DNA from: Lytechinus variegatus
Taxonomy: Eukaryota > Echinodermata > Echinoidea > Temnopleuroida > Toxopneustidae
NCBI RefSeq assembly: GCF_018143015.1
Contig: NC_054751.1
Location: 23,946,425 to 24,010,424 of the forward strand
DNA length: 64,000 bases
Reading direction: 5' to 3'
Every line of letters starts with the position of its first letter. Position 1 is the stretch's first letter. Position numbers and translations under genes: made by a program. The notes beneath the pieces are model-generated. The model ran no database searches. It saw only the letters and a program-made list of their open reading frames with translations, and was not told where the DNA came from. Below are positions 39,738 to 50,050 of the stretch, one piece after another.

Positions 39738-40508
39738 GCTTTAAAAAATACTCCAAGCAAATGCTTAAACCATGGAGGTAGAATGCTTTAAGTGTAGTGA
39801 CTACACATTGGAGTGCTGAATTATAGTGATTTAAATTTTTACTAGAAAATCAGCACTAAGGAAGTGCTAGTCACTATATAGGCTCTTTAAAGGGATGGTC
39901 CGGGATGAAAATATTTATATATGAATAGCGTAAAATTCACACAGCAAAATACTGAAAAATTCATCAAAATCGGATAGCAAATAGCGAAGTTATTAAATTT
40001 TAGAGTGAAGCAATATTTTGTGAAAACGGTGATATGCACATTAGGTGGGCTGACGATGTCACATCCCCACCTTCCCTTTTCTTATGTTATTACATGAAAT
40101 GTTTCATTATTTCATACATATTATGTTAATGAAATGTCTCCCTTATAATGAAATAAGCTGCAGCAATGACTATCTATTGCACTTGATCAATTTTCGATCC
40201 AATATTTTAAGATTTTGAAGGAAAAAAATGAATAAACCTAATTTCATATAATGAAATACAAAAGAACAAGTGGGGATATTACATCATCAATTTGGTCATT
40301 GAATTTTCATGAAGACAAGCCTAGAACTATTTCACCGGAATAGTGAAAAACTTCAAAATGTTATAACTTTGTTATTCCTTGTCCGATTTTGATTAATTTT
40401 TCAGTGTTTTGTTTGTCTCATTTTTCTCTGTATGTTCAAATCATATTATCCTCAGCCTGGAGTATCCCTTTAAATGCTGAATAAGCACCTCATTTTTTTT
40501 TATAGTGG
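39738..40508. mobile_element. decayed hairpin MITE, split by another MITE
   Basis: Left part: GTGTAGTGACTACACATTGG, GAGTGCTGAA, then CAGCACTAAGGAAGTGCTAG and TCACTATATAGGCTCTTTAA. Right part: ATGCTGAATAAGCACCTC. Together these match the arms of the intact hairpin MITE at 22773-22942, with clear divergence. The interruption falls in the CTCTTTAAGAGC centre of the arm. Confidence 0.65.
39891..40469. mobile_element. MITE, ATCAAAATCGGA family, inside the previous one
   Basis: TTAA flanks both sides (39887-39890, 40470-40473). The termini are AGGGATGGTCCGGGATGA and, inverted, AGGGATACTCCAGGCTGA. Both arms carry CTGAAAAATTMATCAAAATCGGA. It is 579 bp and non-coding. A TTAA duplication is typical of piggyBac-type elements, but TA or TTTAAA cannot be excluded because the ends are A/T-rich. 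Confidence 0.8.
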
Positions 40509-40723
40509 ACCTATTCTTTTGAAGTGAATTTTTTTTATTTGATGGTGTGTAGAGATTACCGTTGTCATTATTTTTAACCCTGCTGACGATACTTGCTCTG
40601 AGTATATTGATTATTTCTGCCAAATTGGTGCATTCATGTATATCACTTAAAGTCCTTCATCGTGAAGAAATCTACGGCTAAGTTTATTGATTGAAGTCGT
40701 ATATCTGCACAATAATACAGAAC

Positions 40724-40732
40724 CTTATATAC
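40724..40732 (+). promoter_or_regulatory. possible TATA element
   Basis: CTTATATAC lies about 185 bp upstream of the chosen start codon of the intact CTHRC1-like gene. Weak evidence based only on sequence and position. Confidence 0.25.
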
Positions 40733-40913
40733 GGTGAATTCATAGACATAATAGACAAGAGTATGGAGTGAGCAGACATCTATTCCCGGGGAGGAAAAGT
40801 TATGCTTGGGGTTATTAGTAACAAACTTACGAAAATACAAACTTCTCGGGTTTGAGATATGTGGATATAACTCACTGGGAAATTTTGTACAGGAGAAAAG
40901 TTTGCAAAACACA

Positions 40914-41015
40914 ATGGAATCCTGTAAAAATCTAGAGAAATCTTCAGGATCTTCAATGATGTTCTTCTTGATGATATTGACGTATGGCGTCATGACTGTG
41001 AACGGCTGGGGAGCG
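40914..41015 (+). CDS. CTHRC1-like: CTHRC1-like exon 1 (signal peptide)
   Basis: 34 codons ending ...NGWGA before the donor GTAAGG. MMFFLMILTYGVMTV forms the hydrophobic core. Cleavage after VNG or GWGA is plausible. It ends in phase 0, matching exon 2. Confidence 0.75.
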
Positions 41016-42659
41016 GTAAGGTTTTAGACAGGATAGAATCTGATTCCACGTTGCTTCATTCAAGAATTTTTAGACAATTGTATGTCCAATATATTTGATT
41101 TGATCTCATTTCAGTGCTTAGCTCTAATATTCTCTGTAAACAAAAACTGAGTTATTCGACACAGATTCTAAAGGATGTATTCGAATGTAAAATATTCTAC
41201 TACATGTATAATATACCCTATACTTTTGGCTTTATCTTTCAGAATAATGGAAAATATAGAATATAATTTATTAAATTGAAAGTCTGTTTAATGAGGCAAA
41301 TGAAAATGAAAGTAAAATGAGCTATTCAAGTTTTCTTATAAATCGTATAACCATGAACCCCTTTGTGATTAATGACTTAAAAACTCAAATCTTTTACCAC
41401 TTGATCCTCTTGGAATGTACATTATTTTGTGTAAACTTCATACATTTTAAGCATTTTGTTGATCCCATATTGAAGAAATATATGTTTATAAAAATCGTCT
41501 CCAAATACTTTAATCCAATTCAATCTAGTTCAATCTAAATTTTATTAAAGCATGAGTCGTAGCCCAACGACTGTATTGGTCATGTATGAACTAATAAATC
41601 GACTCATAAAACATAAAAACTATCTACATTAGATACTGGAGTAAGAATATGCAATTAACGAAATAAAATCACTAAAGAAGCAGCAATGAATTATATATGA
41701 AAATCAGAATAAAGGAGGGGTCGAAATTGAAAAATAGAAATAATGATCAGACGTCCTACAAAGCTTAGCAAGGATCAAAGAACCATTTACTAATATTGAT
41801 CGCATTGACTATAATGTACGATCAATCGTAAATATTCAGCGTATGATTAATCACTAATCTTTGTGTACGGGACCCAGATTATGAAAGTCACAAAAAAGTT
41901 TGGAAAAGCTTTAACAATATATGGATATTAAGCACTGTAAGATAGAAGTGTTTTTTCCTTATTTAAGCTTGATAATGCAAGTACTTACGATATTGCTTTA
42001 CAAAGTCTATAGGGCTCATAAACTTGCCTCGTATTGATAGGCGTCTCTATAATTTGTATTCCAGACATGTTCTCAGGGACCACCGGGACCACCTGGGCCT
42101 CCAGGACCATCAGGACCTGCAGGTAGTCCAGGCGATGGGGAACTCCTTGAATATAACAATTGGAAACAGTGTGCCTGGTACTCTGGCAACGGAAATGATT
42201 ATGACACTATTTACGTGAGTAGAATCGTTAGAGCGCTCTATAGGTGATTATGAAGGTGGAAACTTATACCCTTTTCATAAACCTATCCTCCAATTAGCCG
42301 CCTAAGAGTAATGCGTATAATTCAATAAAAATTGCGTTCATAAACTCCGAAAATAAGCCGCATTATTTTTACGAGCGCCCGTCCTGAAAAAGGCGGATAA
42401 TCGCCATGACAACTGGACACGCCCCCTCCGATGCGGTTGTGTTGGAAAAGGGTGACCTTGTGACCGCACCATGGCAATTATCCGCATTATTTGGAAATGC
42501 GTTCATAAACTCAAAATCTTGTCCCGATGCTGCTATTATGCGGATAATAGCAGCATCAGAGTAATGCGGATAACTCTTGTCCTCCTCCAATTTTACGACC
42601 AAATTATGCTGCTATTAGCCGCCTAATTCATTTTAATGGGGTTTATGAAAGGGGTATTA

Positions 42660-42692
<33 letters not shown>

Positions 42693-43512
42693 CAGTGGTA
42701 GTAGTAGTAGTAGTGGTATAGTGGTAGTAGTAGTAGTAGTATAGTAGAAGTAGCAGTCGTAGTAGAAGTAGTAGTAGTAGTAGTAGTAATAGTAGTAGTA
42801 GTAGTCATGGTAGTGGTAGTAGTAATAGTAGTAGTAGTAGGAGTAGTAGTGGTAGTAGTAGTAGTAGTAGTAGTAGTAGAAGTAGCAGTAGTAGTGGTAG
42901 AAGTAGTAGTATTAACCATCTGATACTGCAAGGAATTTAGGAGTTTCTTTTGAAAGAAACCTCAAATCCAAGTCATTATCTCCTCTATAACTTCGGTGCA
43001 TTCGCAAATACTTTGATCAAGAAAGTATCAAACTGGTGGCACATGCTCTTATTACAAGTAAGCTTGACTACTCTTCTAAGAAAACTCCACTGGTTGCCTG
43101 TACGTCAAAGAATTTCATTCAAAATTCTGTTAATTGTATATAAATCATTAATGGGTCAAGCCCCACATTACATTACAGAATTACTCAAACTTAAAACCCA
43201 ATCACACAGTCGAAGCCTGCGAAGTTCCACAGATACATTATTGTTTCAGATCCCATTTCACAAAACAAAAGTCACACTTGGTGATCTTGCATTTGCACTT
43301 GCTGCCCCCAAACTATGGAATAGCATGCCATTTGATGTAAGAAGCTCTCCATCCTTGGCTCTCTTCAAATCAAAATTAAAAACACATTTCTTTTTTTTTA
43401 TTTAAGAAAATATGCGGTGTAGACATAAGTAAAAAGAGCTATGAACAAGCGCAGCTGAATATATCCATATAAAAGCTGCGCTATATAAATTAATGCTTAT
43501 TATTATTATTAT

Positions 43513-43544
<32 letters not shown>

Positions 43545-43545
43545 A

Positions 43546-43578
<33 letters not shown>

Positions 43579-44963
43579 AAGTAGTAGCAGCAGCAGCAGC
43601 AACAGTAGCAGCAGTAGTGGGAGTAGCAGTAATAATCTGGTAGCAAAAGTAGTAGCAGTAGTTTAAATAGCAGGAAAAATATTAATTATAATCATTATTA
43701 TCATTATTGCTATATATTATCATCATCATAATAATAATCATCATTACGAGTAGTAGTAGTAGTAGTAGTGGTAGAATAAACCTCCCAGTCACATCTAATC
43801 ATGGACCCCTTATAAAATAGGCACGTAAAGCCAAATATTAAAATATATATTCAAAGTTTAAACAACCGATATTCATGCTGTGTTTTCATCTAAATAAAAG
43901 AAATGGAAGCCTATGAAGGAATATGATGCCAGATTTCAATGATACCTAATACGGATATTCAAATATAATTGATAAAGACAAGTGATAAAATGTAATAACA
44001 TTCTTTCTTGATTTCGGTGTGGTATCACTTGCAGACCTGTACTTTTACAAAGAGACACAGTGACTCTGCTCTCTGGGTCTACTATGGGGGCAACCTTCGT
44101 CTTTATGGATGTAGTGGCTGCTGTAAAAGATGGTATTTTACTTTCAATGATAATGAATGTTCACCTACACCTATTGATGGTATAGTCTACCAAGCCAATA
44201 CATACTACATGAACCTGCACAGGCACAGAAGTATTTCAGGTAAAAGTAAAACCAGTAACTGGGGTACAAATGTTGCCATGGGGTCATTGCCCCGCCCCTA
44301 AACACTTGAAAAAACTTGAAAACTTTGAAAAAGAAGATTTAAAAAACGAAAATGAAAGGGCAAAGGGTTAAATATGAGATTTTGTATATTATGTTGAATC
44401 CTGTCACAAGATTAGGTTTTCGCTCCATCGCGCCTATTTCAAAACAAAAAATCACCGCACGTAATGCTCTACTATCTATTTTTTATATGCCATCAAAAAC
44501 ATTCATAGGTTCATAGGTTAGTTTCTTCTGTGAATCACATGGTCAAGGATTCGAATCCTGACGCAAAACTTGTTTCCTTTTTATAATCATGACATTAATC
44601 TAATTAATCTGGATGGGTGAATGTATTCCCGACAATAATATATTCTTTATGGGTGTTGGTATAATTATGGAAAGGATATTTGTCGTATCTGATGTGTTGC
44701 AAGTAGGCACTTAGCGTTTACACACAAAAAAACTACACGAAAAAACACGATTATATCATAAATGACATCGATTATGGTAACGCTTTTGTCTTTATACATG
44801 TATGTACTCAGGATACTGTCACACGGTTGGAGCTGGATCGGTAAATGTTAAATTTTTGGTAGGAGACTGCCCGGGATTTGGGAACTACGATGCATCCACA
44901 GGATGGAACAGTGCATCACGAATCATCATCAAGGAGGTCCCTAAATCATCATATGGATACTAG
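40914..44963 (+). CDS. CTHRC1-like: CTHRC1-like secreted collagen-repeat protein
   Basis: Four exons, 40914-41015, 42065-42214, 44035-44239 and 44812-44963, join in phase (0, 0, 1) with GT-AG introns to a 202-residue protein; vertebrate CTHRC1 has about 243 residues and also four exons. Exon 1 encodes a hydrophobic signal peptide (about residues 15-31). Exon 2 has 7 Gly-X-Y triplets then NNWKQCAWYS. Exon 3 has GNLRLYGCSGCCKRWYFTF and NECSPTPIDGIVY. Exon 4 has YCHTVGAGSVNVKF, DASTGWNSASRIIIKEVPK and ends SSYGY. In vertebrates the protein is secreted, acts in matrix remodelling and modulates Wnt signalling; a similar role here is inference. The ATG at 40914 was chosen because A at -3 and G at +4 fit Kozak and it sits at the signal peptide; an upstream in-frame ATG-like start at 40806 would add 36 non-signal residues. 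It is one of a tandem pair; the other copy is disrupted. Confidence 0.9.
41515..41600 (-). mobile_element. LINE 3'-tail fragment in intron 1
   Basis: The minus strand reads GGGCTACGACTCATGCTTTAATAAAATTTAGATTG with a short GATTGAACTAGATTGAATTG tail. It is orthologous in position to 35310-35375. Confidence 0.55.
42065..42214 (+). CDS. CTHRC1-like: CTHRC1-like exon 2 (collagen repeats)
   Basis: Acceptor TTGTATTCCAG, donor GTGAGT. 50 codons from TCSQ through seven Gly-X-Y triplets to DYDTIY. The exon and its flanks are nearly identical to 36000-36149. Confidence 0.9.
42267..42656. mobile_element. MITE with TTA target duplication (PIF/Harbinger type)
   Basis: TTA lies at 42264-42266 and 42657-42659. 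The termini are TACCCTTTTCATAAACC and GGTTTATGAAAGGGGTA. Subterminal blocks AATTAGCCGCCTAA / TTAGCCGCCTAATT and several GCGGATAAT motifs repeat inside. A 3-bp TWA duplication is characteristic of PIF/Harbinger elements. It lies in intron 2 of the intact copy only. Confidence 0.85.
42660..42914. repeat. (TAG)n microsatellite
   Basis: Interrupted TAG/TGG/AAG triplets in intron 2. Confidence 0.95.
42917..43512 (+). mobile_element. L2-type LINE 3' fragment
   Basis: The frame 42950-43405 includes LHWLPVRQRISFKILLIVYK (residues 47-66), GQAPHYITELL, LGDLAFALAAPKLWNSMP and a final SKLKTHFF, the hallmark C-terminus of L2-clade LINEs. SDTARNLGVSFE is readable upstream in another frame (one frameshift). 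The 3' end GCTGCGCTATATAAAT leads into a TTATTATTATT tail at 43498-43513. It is inserted in intron 2 of the intact CTHRC1-like copy and absent from the other copy. Confidence 0.9.
43513..43775. repeat. (TAG)n / (CAG)n microsatellite
   Basis: TAGTAGTAG runs with a short CAGCAGCAG block (43585-43600), continuing the LINE tail region. Confidence 0.9.
44035..44239 (+). CDS. CTHRC1-like: CTHRC1-like exon 3
   Basis: Acceptor TATCACTTGCAG, donor GTAAAA. 205 bp with five cysteines in the order C, CxxCC, C. Trp98 (TGG) here corresponds to the TGA in the other copy. Confidence 0.9.
44812..44963 (+). CDS. CTHRC1-like: CTHRC1-like exon 4
   Basis: Acceptor TATGTACTCAG. Two bases complete a Gly codon, then 49 codons and TAG at 44961-44963. 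A candidate AATAAA lies at 45149-45154. Confidence 0.9.
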
Positions 44964-45394
44964 CTTGATCGAAACATTCGAAACAATTGAGCATAAACAG
45001 CCTAATCAAGATGACGTACCTAAATTCAAGGAACATCAGTCTCAGGCATGATTTCTGGCAGATATTTTGACGCATCTCTTACACTCTAGCTTGAGGAGGT
45101 CCCAAAATTGATTGTTTTTTTTTTTGCTTGGACCGGAGAAATCTATGAAATAAAAACTGAATTAAAAAAAAATTAAAAGGGGTCCTAGTGATGATTGATA
45201 AAATTACCGAAATTTGCAGTAGACATGGTAACAAATGGAGTTATTCCGTTCTTTTTATGTAACAACATGCAATGTGAAATGAGAGGGGTGGTTAATGAAA
45301 GTCTTAATAATTTTTATCAGAAATACTTATGTGAGTGTTAAAAACTATGTCATTGCACTTGCCCTGAACATTTATTTCTTCCCATATAAAACAT

Positions 45395-45775
45395 TAGATG
45401 GGTTGATGATGTCACACACCCACCGTTCCCTTTTCTTATGCTATTACATGAAATCATAATTATCTCATATGACATGTCTCCCTTATATTAAAATGCGTTA
45501 CAACAATGAATATTTAATGCATTGAATCAGTTGTAAATCCATTTTTGAAGTTCTTAGAATTTTGAATGATAAAATACAAAAGAACAAGTAGGGATATGAC
45601 AATGTAATTTTCTCACTGAATATTAATGAAGCCGTTTCACCGAAATAACGCAAATCTTTAAAATGTGATAACTTGATTATTACTTGTCCAGTTTTCATGA
45701 AATTGTCAGTGTTGCGTTTGTCTGATGTTTCTTTATCTGTTCAAATCATATTATGTTCAGCCTGGAGTACCCCTT
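45395..45775. mobile_element. partial MITE, ATCAAAATCGGA family
   Basis: GATGTCACACACCCACCG, AGCCGTTTCACCGAAATA and TCAGCCTGGAGTACCCCTTC occur in the same order as the right two thirds of 39891-40469. The left terminus is missing. It lies about 430 bp after the stop of the intact CTHRC1-like gene. Confidence 0.7.
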
Positions 45776-45779
45776 CAAA

Positions 45780-46185
45780 GTGATTGAAAAAGTTGAGTTT
45801 TTTTATTTTTTTCTATCATCATATGATTATTTGCTGATTACGTTTTAAATGTCGAAATTGACGAAGAGTTTCAATAAATGAACTCCGATTCGGTTATATT
45901 ATGGCCAATCTCATTTTTTTTGGTAAATATTCACACTATAATTAATGTAGCATGTATATTCCAATATATTTACAAATAGGCCTTAAGAAATTGTCGCATA
46001 ACACTTCAACTGAAAACCTATTCTGCAGTCACGTGATCATAGACGTATCGATTTGAGGATTAACTATTCGTCTTCGTTTTACACGTAGTCTTTCCAACAC
46101 CAAAATGACGTATTCTTCCACGTTTCGTATCGATTTCTTCACAAAATTACAATATGTGTCCCCTGCTATCACGCTCATCCCAACA
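45780..46185. other. intergenic, no gene seen
   Basis: AT-rich; nothing recognised. Confidence 0.4.
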
Positions 46186-46189
46186 ATTA

Positions 46190-46279
46190 TTATGTGGTAA
46201 TAGTGCACACTTAACACATGTTGGGCAACATACTGTCTGTCCACTATGTTGGGTAGGTATGATGGAAATATATATGGTG

Positions 46280-46310
<31 letters not shown>

Positions 46311-46480
46311 TCTAGACAAATATAATTATTATCCAATTGAGCAAATTTATTACCCAGTTATTAGTTTTTATTTGCCAATTTAGGCAGATTTTAACCAACA
46401 GTGTGGACGGTATGTTGCCTAGGAATGGTTAAATGTTGGGCATTGTTTACCCAACTAATTTAAGAGTGGGTGATTCGGAC
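46190..46480. repeat. imperfect inverted repeat (TTGGGCAACATACTGT)
   Basis: TGTTGGGCAACATACTGTC and CTGTCCACTATGTTGGGTA at the left face GTGTGGACGGTATGTTGCC and AATGTTGGGCATTGTTTACC at the right. A (TA)n run lies between (46280-46302). A decayed foldback element is likely. Confidence 0.5.
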
Positions 46481-46484
46481 AAAC

Positions 46485-47770
46485 TTGTTGGCCCTAGTGT
46501 ATGTTTTATCAATATACCAAAATGGCTAATCATTATTATCGATAATGTTCATCCCAATGCCTAGAAAAGTCTTGAATGAATATAAAATTATAAAAATAGT
46601 CAACAGTTCTTGATCAAATTCTATAGTAAATAAATATCTGGATTGTTGTTTTTATTGCTTGCATTCTGAAATTAATTTCATATTACAAACAATGTTAGAT
46701 TTGGTGTATTATTGATTAAAAGTCAGAACATATACGCCCGTGAAACAAAAGTTTGATTGTCTTTATTGTTATTTGTTTGACATCATTCATTCATTCCCAT
46801 TTTAATACTAACATAATTCATTTTTTTTCGATAATAGTATACATTTATCCCAGATCCTTGGACACGCGCATTGTCACATTGAGGAGGGGAACTAATATGA
46901 TATTTTCTTTTTCATGGGTACAAGCATGATCTCATCAAATAATAACTTGTAACGTGCATGCTTTTAATTGCTTTTGGTAATCTATAACATTTTGCTTTTC
47001 TTCTCCCCCTTTTAAGGGGGGGGGGGTTGGTAATGTACGTTTTGGCCCAATTTTTTAAAGGGGGCGACTGTACACATGAGCTATATATATTTATATTCTT
47101 TATGGATATTGATGAAATCTTGTTAACAAAAATGAAGAAATTTTGTAAAATGGAGGAAAATAAATATTTATTTGAAATTGAAATTGAAAAAAATTATCCC
47201 CCTTCCCTTACCGTTGCTTCTGATTACATCTTTCATAGTATACTTCACTAAATCTACACGACCATCATACCCCCGAAATTCATGCATGGTTAAATTGACC
47301 TTGATTTTTTTAATTGTTTGTATATAAGTATATGTCATTGTGAATTAATACCACGATCTGAGATAAAATAAAACAATATATACCGAAAGGTTAATACTAT
47401 TTTAGTCACCATAAAAAAACCTATTCAGTGAAAAACCTAAATACATTCGACAATCAGCTATTATTCTACTCATATAAAGATACTTCTAGATAGTGAAAAA
47501 AAATCGTATCACACTTGATTATAATCATGGTATTAACTTATTAAAAATCAACATGACCGTATTGTAAGAAAAAAATATTTAAGTCGAGAAACAAATACCG
47601 GTAAAAACTTGACAAAATTATTGACAGTAATTAGAGTTCTATGATCCCCTTTTCTACAAGAAATCTGATCATAAAATACCACAATAGAATCAATGATAAG
47701 AATAATGAATAAAAAAAATCATATTCCATCTTCAGCTACTCTGACTTGAATAATTGAGGATAAATTTGGC
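46485..47770. other. intergenic, no gene seen
   Basis: AT-rich, with a poly-G run at 47018-47028. No supported exon. Confidence 0.4.
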
Positions 47771-48312
47771 GTTTTTTATTTATTTATTTATTTCCGTTCA
47801 AACAAAAGATATAATCCAAGTACAGTGTAATACATGTTCAAAATAATACAGTTCTATAACATTTCATTTCAAAAATTGAAGATAAAATTATCTGAACGGA
47901 GGGACTTGCCAAGAAAAGCAGAGCTTGTAAAATAGGCAAGTCCCCAAACATAGTTCCAATACTAATTAACATAACCTATACAAAAGAGACGAGTGGGGAA
48001 ATTAAAATACATAATCTACAAAATACCAAAATAGAGCGTATAAGCGACAACAAAAAGTGGAAAATAATTTGGATAATAATTGGCATGATAACGATAACAA
48101 TGATAATTTTTTTTTAAAGAAATTATAAGAGTGGAAAAGGGACGCAGAGGAAAGAGAGAGGTGAAAAGGGTGGTGCAAATAAACTGAAAATGAAAAGAGG
48201 AACATGACAGGTGCACAGGTCATAGGGCACTGTAGTGACATTATTTAGAATATATAATATTAGACAAATTTGTTTGTAATTAAATGCTAATTGTAAATAC
48301 GTTTAGTTACGG

Positions 48313-49746
48313 TTATATATTAGGTTGACTTGTTGGTGTGGAGTATTGACAAATTAATATCTTTTTAAGTTTGCGCTTGAAAATATTGATGCTTGGTGAT
48401 TCTTTAAAGTCATTGGGCAGTAAATTCCAATACACTGGTCCAAAAAAGACGAAAGAGTTTTTTGCTAAAAGAGTACGGGTTGGGGGTAAATGATAACAAT
48501 TACGTTGTCTCGTTGGATAATCATGTATGGAGGAGTTTTTACAAAACATATTTGAAAAAATTGTGGGGAGATCATTTTTACTTAGTTTATACATAAATTG
48601 GGCGAGTTGGAAATGATATAAATCATTCACTTTAAGAATATTATTTTGGAAAAAAAGGACATCTGTGTGTGATCTGAAATTAGTTTGAAAAATTATTCTA
48701 AGGGCCTTCTTCTGCAACAACAGTATCCTTTGTAGCTGCGTTTGGGTTGCACAACCCCATGCCAAAATGCCATAATTAATGTATGGTAATATTAATGTAT
48801 GATATAATGTAAGTAAAGTGTGAGATGGAAGAAAATATTTGAGTTTGTTAATAATTCCGATGTTTCTTGAAATTGTTTTGCATATATTATCAATGTGTGG
48901 TTTCCATGATAGCTTATTGTCAATAATAACACCCAAGAATCTGGTCTGCGATACATTTTCAAGAACGGTGTTCTCAAAAATGAGATTGTCAGGTAATGTA
49001 TGTGTTTTATTACTAAAAAGCATATAATTCGTCTTTTGCAGGTTAAGTGATAGTTTGTTCGCCTTAATCCAGTCGGTTACATGTGTGAGTTCAGAGTTGA
49101 CAATTCTTACAAGTTGATTTGCGTTATCATGAGAACAGAAAATATTCGAGTCGTCTGCAAACAGTATGAATGTTAGTAAATTTGAACTTTTTTTAATGTC
49201 ATTGATGTACGTAATAAAAAGAAGAGGGCCAAGTAAGCTACCCTGAGATACTCCGCATGTGATGGGAAGAGTAGAAGAAGTAGCGTTGTTAACTGATACG
49301 AATTGAAACCTATCTGTTAGGTAACTCCTGAACCACTCCAAGGCCTTCCCCCTAATACCATAAAAAGAAAGTTTATAAAGAAGTATTTCGTGATTAATGG
49401 TATCGAAGGCCTTGGAGAAGTCCAGGAAAATACCAACAGTATGGAAACCTTTATCTATGGATGTAGTGATTTTATCAATAAAAGACAGAATTGCATGTGA
49501 AGTGCTATGATTTTCGCGAAACCCAAATTGTGAGTTAGAAAAGATATTATGTTTATCAAAAAATGTACTTGTACGTGTATGTATAAGTTTTTCGAGAATT
49601 TTAGACAATGAGGTGAGTAATGAAATGGGGCGGTAGTTAGAAACAGATTGATTGTCGCCTTTTTTGTAAAGAGGGATGACTTTGGCTATTTTCATGAGAT
49701 TGGGTACTTTCCCTGTGTTCATAGATATATTTAATATGTGCACCAA
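48313..49746 (-). CDS. LINE reverse transcriptase domain
   Basis: 477 residues from an arbitrary TTG; the frame is open about 300 bp further upstream (to about 50047) with EIINIVNNLQTKKSPGFD, so it is not a separate gene. Motifs include IPLYKKGD, NYRPISLL (37-44), FLDFSKAFDTI (107-117), CGVSQGSLLGPLLF (164-177) and the catalytic box FADD (196-199, Phe instead of the usual Tyr or Phe/Tyr). The thumb and C-terminus carry LPYINYGILAWG and a final FKRKLKK. It copies LINE RNA at the nicked target. Confidence 0.9.
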   Translation of the reverse strand: MVHILNISMNTGKVPNLMKIAKVIPLYKKGDNQSVSNYRPISLLTSLSKILEKLIHTRTSTFFDKHNIFSNSQFGFRENHSTSHAILSFIDKITTSIDKGFHTVGIFLDFSKAFDTINHEILLYKLSFYGIRGKALEWFRSYLTDRFQFVSVNNATSSTLPITCGVSQGSLLGPLLFITYINDIKKSSNLLTFILFADDSNIFCSHDNANQLVRIVNSELTHVTDWIKANKLSLNLQKTNYMLFSNKTHTLPDNLIFENTVLENVSQTRFLGVIIDNKLSWKPHIDNICKTISRNIGIINKLKYFLPSHTLLTLYHTLILPYINYGILAWGCATQTQLQRILLLQKKALRIIFQTNFRSHTDVLFFQNNILKVNDLYHFQLAQFMYKLSKNDLPTIFSNMFCKNSSIHDYPTRQRNCYHLPPTRTLLAKNSFVFFGPVYWNLLPNDFKESPSINIFKRKLKKILICQYSTPTSQPNI

Positions 49747-50050
49747 AGGATCGACGATAGTTAAAATAATTTTCTTGAGTAGGAAGTTAGAAATGCAATC
49801 GAATCCTGGGCTCTTCTTAGTCTGCAGATTGTTAACAATATTAATAATTTCTCTTGTGTTGGTAGGATTAAAAAATATAGAGTTGGGGTTTGGGTTGTCA
49901 AGAAAACTGTTAAATGATTTATGTGTTAATGGTATTTTGCTTGCCAGATTGTTGCCAATATTGGAAAAATATGAATTAAACTCATTTGCTATTAAGTTGT
50001 TGTCATCGATGATTGTATTGTGTGTTTTTATTCTTGATATAATGGAACTT

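Noticed and set aside
42623..42931. Thr-rich minus-strand frame, and the Leu-rich frame at 43402-43602
   Set aside because: Translation of TAG/CTA microsatellites in intron 2 of the CTHRC1-like gene.
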